Shown: positions 61,013 through 64,000 of the stretch, piece by piece
Layout: each line of letters begins with the position of its first letter
Position numbering within the stretch: the stretch's first letter is position 1
NCBI RefSeq assembly: GCF_001898575.1
Contig: NZ_MKUD01000010.1
Coordinates: 485,110-549,109 of the forward strand
Source of the DNA: Spirosoma sp. 48-14
GTDB taxonomy: Bacteria; Bacteroidota; Bacteroidia; Cytophagales; Spirosomataceae
Reading direction: 5' to 3'
Length of the DNA: 64,000 nucleotides
Translations under genes and position numbers: made by a program
The notes under the pieces: model-generated
Databases searched by the model: none
Seen by the model: only the letters and a program-made list of their open reading frames with translations
Told to the model about the DNA's origin: nothing

Positions 61013-61462
61013 TTAGTCAAGTTCAAATTTTTTACTACCTGTTATTACCCCTTTGGAGCCTTTCGGCTTAAATCCAATAGTTACAAAAACTATCTTAGAT
61101 GCTACCTTATCGGTGTTTTTAAAGTCCTTGTGGTCTAAATACTTTGTTGTGTAGCAAACCCCTGTTGAATCCTTATTTAGCTCCGAGTACTCCCTAAAGT
61201 CGCTGATATTGATCGAGTAGGTGGTATCGTAGATTTGAATAGGTTCGTGATTTTGCTCGTATCCGTGTATTTTTAGGTTGTAAACCCCTGAGCTAGCAAT
61301 TCGCTTATCTGCCTTACTTGCAAAGGTTGTTAGTATTTTGATTCCATCTGTACCCGCCTTTTGTAACGCTATAGACTCTATATATTCAGGAGGTTCATGG
61401 TTTGTGCTACAGCTAGGTAGAAAGAGAATTGATAGGCCAACTAAGTAAAGATACTTTTTCAT
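61013..61462 (-). CDS. Predicted lipoprotein of the prophage
   Basis: 149 residues with a lipoprotein signal (YLVGLSILFLPSC, lipobox LPSC). The mature part is beta-rich and polar (YDTTYSINISDFREYS; KIVFVTIGFKPKGSKG). An envelope lipoprotein in a prophage accessory region may be a superinfection-exclusion or lysogenic-conversion protein, but no family is recognised. Transcribed away from the XRE gene. Confidence 0.75.
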   Translation of the reverse strand: MKKYLYLVGLSILFLPSCSTNHEPPEYIESIALQKAGTDGIKILTTFASKADKRIASSGVYNLKIHGYEQNHEPIQIYDTTYSINISDFREYSELNKDSTGVCYTTKYLDHKDFKNTDKVASKIVFVTIGFKPKGSKGVITGSKKFELD

Positions 61463-61487
61463 AGTAAGATATATTTAGTGAATATAA

Positions 61488-61500
61488 GGGGTTGTACCCC
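61488..61500. promoter_or_regulatory. Operator candidate between lipoprotein and XRE gene
   Basis: GGGGT-TGT-ACCCC is a perfect 5-bp-arm palindrome 26 bases before the lipoprotein ATG and about 90 before the XRE gene; a natural target for the XRE regulator. Confidence 0.5.
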
Positions 61501-61537
61501 TATAATTACTGCCATTAAATAAACCGATACCTCTGTA

Positions 61538-61568
61538 TTTGTGTGTTATATTAAAGGTTTTATATTTG
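61538..61568 (+). promoter_or_regulatory. Promoter (TTTG-N19-TATATTTG) of the XRE gene
   Basis: TTTG at 61538-61541 and TATATTTG at 61561-61568 with 19-base spacing match the Bacteroidota consensus in both boxes and distance. The ATG follows at 61589. Confidence 0.85.
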
Positions 61569-61588
61569 TGTAAAATCCAATACAAATC

Positions 61589-61798
61589 ATGAACTCTCCC
61601 AAGGAAATAGGCGATTACATAAAGAAGTTACGAAAATCGAAAAAATTAACCCAAGCTTCCTTAGCTCAACAATTAGGTATAGACCCTAGTACTTATGCTC
61701 AATTTGAAGCCGGAAGGACTAATATGACCCTAGCAACCATCAATCGAATTGCAGATGCTTTGGGGTATAAATTGCAAGTGTCGTTCATTTTGAAGTAG
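61589..61798 (+). CDS. Small XRE-family transcriptional regulator
   Basis: 69 residues, almost only a helix-turn-helix domain: IKKLRKSKKLTQASLAQQLGIDPSTYAQFEAGRTNMTLATINRIADALG. DNA-binding repressor or anti-repressor of the accessory region. No dimerisation or cleavage domain, so a lambda CI-type switch is not indicated. Preceded by a consensus promoter and a divergent lipoprotein. Confidence 0.9.
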   Translation: MNSPKEIGDYIKKLRKSKKLTQASLAQQLGIDPSTYAQFEAGRTNMTLATINRIADALGYKLQVSFILK

Positions 61799-61817
61799 CT
61801 GTGATTAGATAAAAAAA

Positions 61818-61864
61818 TGGGATATAATAAAATATTTTTTCTTTAATATTGGGATATAATAAAA
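61818..61864. repeat. Two direct repeats, 15 bp, spaced 32 bp
   Basis: TGGGATATAATAAAA occurs at 61818-61832 and again at 61850-61864, 32 bases apart (about three helical turns). Located downstream of the XRE gene and upstream of the antirepressor operon; possibly a regulator's tandem binding site. Confidence 0.7.
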
Positions 61865-61906
61865 GTTATTATTAGTATTGTAAAGTCAATCAGGCGATTG
61901 GCACGT

Positions 61907-61956
61907 CATAAAAAACCCCGCGCTGGCAACTTGGCGGAAGGCAGCAACGGGGCGAC
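61907..61956 (+). promoter_or_regulatory. Structured leader before the antirepressor operon
   Basis: After the run AAAAAA a CCCCG ... CGGGG pair (with inner CTG/CAG pairing) can fold between about 61914 and 61955. It lies 25-65 bases before the ATG at 61981. Could be an attenuator or mRNA leader hairpin. Confidence 0.4.
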
Positions 61957-61980
61957 GTTCACTTAAACAGGTAGTTCAAA

Positions 61981-62373
61981 ATGAACACAGAACAAAGTTA
62001 CTGTGAGGGTGGGGATTCTACAACCTCTAATCCACAAACGGCCCAAAACACGGCCCAAACAGCGTATAACCCGGATAGGGGACAATTCTTAGACGGCCCG
62101 GATGAATATTTTGTTGAAATCGGCAACAACCCCGGCGCGTCAGAGTACCTACGTAGCATAATCCATTCGGTTCGCAATTTCTCGGAGAAAGTAGACCCAA
62201 CTACTACACTGGTTGAGCTTTGCAACGATAAGTTAACCCGTTGCGCTTATTTAGATGAACGCGAAAAGCGTAAAGTCGAAAACGTCCTATCACTTATCGG
62301 CTTCATTAATAAGCTTAGAAGCGATTACGAGAATTTCGCTATTTGGATGGAGGAGGTAGAGGGCCATGAATGA
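61981..62373 (+). CDS. Phage protein of unknown function upstream of antirepressor
   Basis: 130 residues. The N-terminal 35 are polar and low-complexity (QTAQNTAQTAYNP); the rest is helical (SVRNFSEKVDPTTTLVELC, LSLIGFINKLRSDYENFAIWM). Its last 8 bases overlap the antirepressor start. No family recognised. Confidence 0.65.
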   Translation: MNTEQSYCEGGDSTTSNPQTAQNTAQTAYNPDRGQFLDGPDEYFVEIGNNPGASEYLRSIIHSVRNFSEKVDPTTTLVELCNDKLTRCAYLDEREKRKVENVLSLIGFINKLRSDYENFAIWMEEVEGHE

Positions 62374-63187
62374 GATTGTAAAGATTACGACGGATGCACA
62401 AGGTTTGTCTGTCGTTTCGGCCCGCGAACTACACCGATTCTTAGAAGCAAAAACCAAATTTGCAGACTGGATAAAAGCCCGGATTATTAAATACGGATTC
62501 CTTGAAGGTACTGACTATTTGGAGGTTAACGACGACGAAGGGGGTTTTTCCGAAATTTCGGAAAAACCTATTCAGGCTAGTTTTACTAACAATCTAGTAA
62601 AACCCAATCAGGGCGGCAGGCCAACGGTTGATTACGCCCTAACGCTCGATATGGCTAAGGAATTGGCTATGGTTGAAAATAACGATAAAGGACGCGAAGC
62701 CCGTAAGTACTTTATTGAAGCCGAAAAACAGCTACGCAAGACGTTAGCGACCCCCTCTACCGAACAGGTTCTAATTCAGCTTGTAAGTCAAAATAGCCAA
62801 CTGTTAGCTAATCAGCAACAGATTTTAATTAATCAGCAACAGGCGATTGGTCAACTACGCGCCGACGTAGATAGTATAATGCGCGGTCATCGACCGCCAA
62901 AGGGTAAGCTAACTCCGCGATTGATTACCCCGCCAAAGAAGGTAATTACTACCCTACGGCAATTAATCAGCCGCAAGGTAAACGACTATTGCGCTTTTCA
63001 TGGGGCCGAACAGAGCGAGACTTATAATTACCTCTACAAGCGAATGCATGATGTGTACGGGGTTAATGTTCATCGGCTACAGCGCAAGCCAGGTGAGTAC
63101 ATTTTAGATGCTATAGAGCGTTACGGACACTTAGACCGCTTGTACTCGCTTATAATGGCTGAATTAAACTACAACGAAGACAACTAA
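62366..63187 (+). CDS. Phage antirepressor with AntA and ORF6C-like domains
   Basis: 273 residues. The N-terminal AntA/AntB domain (about 15-125) contains SARELHRFLEAKTKFADWIKARI, GGRPTVDYALTLDMAKELAMVE and GREARKYFIEAEKQLR. A linker with Q-rich coil (SQLLANQQQILINQQQAIGQL) leads to a C-terminal ORF6C-like domain (KVNDYCAFHGAEQSETYNYLYKRMHDVYG). These proteins counter phage repressors or control the lysis-lysogeny switch. Overlaps both neighbours (8 bases and one base). Confidence 0.9.
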   Translation: MNEIVKITTDAQGLSVVSARELHRFLEAKTKFADWIKARIIKYGFLEGTDYLEVNDDEGGFSEISEKPIQASFTNNLVKPNQGGRPTVDYALTLDMAKELAMVENNDKGREARKYFIEAEKQLRKTLATPSTEQVLIQLVSQNSQLLANQQQILINQQQAIGQLRADVDSIMRGHRPPKGKLTPRLITPPKKVITTLRQLISRKVNDYCAFHGAEQSETYNYLYKRMHDVYGVNVHRLQRKPGEYILDAIERYGHLDRLYSLIMAELNYNEDN

Positions 63188-63378
63188 TGAACTATCGAAC
63201 ATTTCAACTTTTTGCGGTTGCCTTTCTTTGGTTCATTTTGGCCGCTATATGTGTTCAATGGAGGATTTCACGGATAGAAAACCGTAAAGGGTTGAGATGT
63301 AAAACTCATACCTTTTATGAATGGATCAATAAGCCGAACAGAGTTGATTCGACTAATTCGACGTTTAGACGAATATGA
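63187..63378 (+). CDS. Small phage membrane protein
   Basis: 63 residues with one membrane helix (FQLFAVAFLWFILAAICV) and a basic C-terminal part. Its start overlaps the antirepressor stop (TAATG). Its last 62 bases overlap the HNH gene in another frame. Function unknown. Confidence 0.6.
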   Translation: MNYRTFQLFAVAFLWFILAAICVQWRISRIENRKGLRCKTHTFYEWINKPNRVDSTNSTFRRI

Positions 63379-63655
63379 AGAATGGCGTAGACAGGTTTTT
63401 ATTCGTGACCGTTTTACTTGTCAGCATTGTGGAGCCAGAAACGGGCGAAAACGAGTTATCGAAGCCGACCACATTAAAAGTATTTCTGATTTAGTTTCTG
63501 AGTTTGGAATTACTTCCGTTGAAACGGCTTTAAAATGTCCCGCAATTTGGGATATTAATAATGGTCGGACGCTTTGTCACTCGTGTCACGAAAAAACGGA
63601 AAGTTATCCAACTAACTTTAAGGGTGTAAGTAGAAAGAGAAAGGTTTTAAAGTAA
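63317..63655 (+). CDS. HNH endonuclease
   Basis: 112 residues with the canonical zinc HNH set: CQHCGARNG, EADHIKSISD, NNGRTLCHSCHEKTE. The first CxxC and last CxxC hold zinc, and DH is catalytic. Long enough for a stand-alone phage or homing nuclease; many cos/terminase-associated HNHs look alike, but here terminase is 17 kb away. Start at 63317 overlaps the previous gene; later start codons are absent before the motif. Confidence 0.88.
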   Translation: MNGSISRTELIRLIRRLDEYEEWRRQVFIRDRFTCQHCGARNGRKRVIEADHIKSISDLVSEFGITSVETALKCPAIWDINNGRTLCHSCHEKTESYPTNFKGVSRKRKVLK

Positions 63656-63664
63656 ATTTGGATT

Positions 63665-64000
63665 ATGAAAAACAATATCCCTAAACACCTGCTAAAAATG
63701 GCAGGTGTTTACCAAATTCTAAATACTGTTAACGGCAAATGTTATATAGGGTCAACAAAGAAGTTTTTATATCGCTACAGTCAGCACAAATATGGCTTAG
63801 AAAATCGAAAGCATCATTCTAAGCATTTAGCGAGGGCATACGATAAATATGGAGCAAATTCATTCGAATTTAATCTATTGGAGGTTGTAAGCGAAACAGA
63901 GAGACTTTCGGATTTATTACTTGAAATAGAAAATAAATATATTATACAATATAATTCTATTAACCTTGCTTTTGGTTACAACAAATCTATAGCTATCCCT
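63665..64000 (+). CDS. GIY-YIG nuclease, truncated by the window end
   Basis: Open to the window edge. The motifs GVYQILNTVNGKCYIGSTKKF (GVY ... YIG) and Y-R-Y-S-Q-H, then HLARAYDKYGANSFEFNLLEVV and LLEIENKYI show a GIY-YIG domain. ATG at 63665 is preceded by a TAAATTTG at 63653-63660; another ATG at 63698 starts exactly at the domain. A perfect hairpin (63683-63692 with 63701-63710) covers the second ATG. Follows the HNH gene by 9 bases. Confidence 0.85.
   Translation, partial: MKNNIPKHLLKMAGVYQILNTVNGKCYIGSTKKFLYRYSQHKYGLENRKHHSKHLARAYDKYGANSFEFNLLEVVSETERLSDLLLEIENKYIIQYNSINLAFGYNKSIAIP

Larger units (their letters stand above)
37800..64000. mobile_element. Tailed-phage prophage, right end outside the window
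   Basis: A leftward early block and a rightward late block with terminase, portal, capsid and tape measure identify a tailed phage with a long, non-contractile-type tail module (lambda-like G/GT plus tape measure; no sheath seen). The left edge lies between the host membrane protein (start 37708) and the first phage gene (38060). No integrase, repressor of CI size, endolysin or attachment repeat was found, so those must lie beyond 64000 or be absent. Short uncharacterised genes dominate, as expected for a poorly sampled phage group. Confidence 0.85.

Overview
The window suggests a Bacteroidota chromosome from the order Cytophagales, probably a Spirosoma-like member (inference). The grounds are a SusC/SusD polysaccharide-utilisation locus with STN, FecR and ECF-sigma signalling, TAnnTTTG-type promoters, weak Shine-Dalgarno sites and Bacteroidota-type gene orders such as prs next to an L25 gene. 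No database search was possible, so protein names rest on motifs I can read.

Bases 1-12407 hold a minus-strand glycan locus: ECF sigma factor, FecR anti-sigma, SusC transporter, SusD lipoprotein, two-domain DUF1080 protein, Tat-exported lyase-like protein and GH28 glycosidase. The STN domain of SusC, FecR and the sigma factor would form a cell-surface signalling loop. Bases 12873-16326 carry two tandem receiver-only regulators and a CusRS-like two-component pair. Bases 16825-22680 hold a metal-efflux cluster: a CusA-type RND pump divergent from a copper chaperone and a copper P-type ATPase. Bases 22776-27813 are housekeeping (L25, prs, glyS), interrupted by a two-gene ATPase/PIN-like module that may be a defence or toxin system. 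Bases 28028-34371 are a leftward sulfur operon (tauE-like, metZ, cysH, cysD, cysN) with a HepT/MntA toxin-antitoxin pair lodged between cysD and cysN. A subtilisin-like lipoprotein and a polytopic membrane protein follow.

From about 37.9 kb to beyond the right edge lies a tailed-phage prophage. A leftward early block (38060-44359) carries a RecE-like nuclease, YopX, HNH and many small proteins. A rightward late block (44507-59789) carries terminase, portal, scaffold-like, capsid, head-tail joining, tail-assembly chaperone with a programmed -1 frameshift, and tape measure. Then comes an accessory region: YoeB-like toxin-antitoxin, a five-copy 22-bp iteron array beside an AT-rich tract, lipoprotein, XRE regulator, AntA antirepressor, HNH and a GIY-YIG gene cut by the window. 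No integrase, lysis enzyme or tail fibre was recognised.

The most striking undescribed signal is a family of five RNA-hairpin candidates just upstream of phage late genes. They share a 9-nt loop (TACAGGCCC, once TACAGGACT) on stems of unrelated but complementary sequence. Other notable signals are the A AAA AAG slippery site with a 12-bp downstream stem, the iteron array, long palindromes placed at stop codons inside operons, and interspersed REP-like cruciforms.
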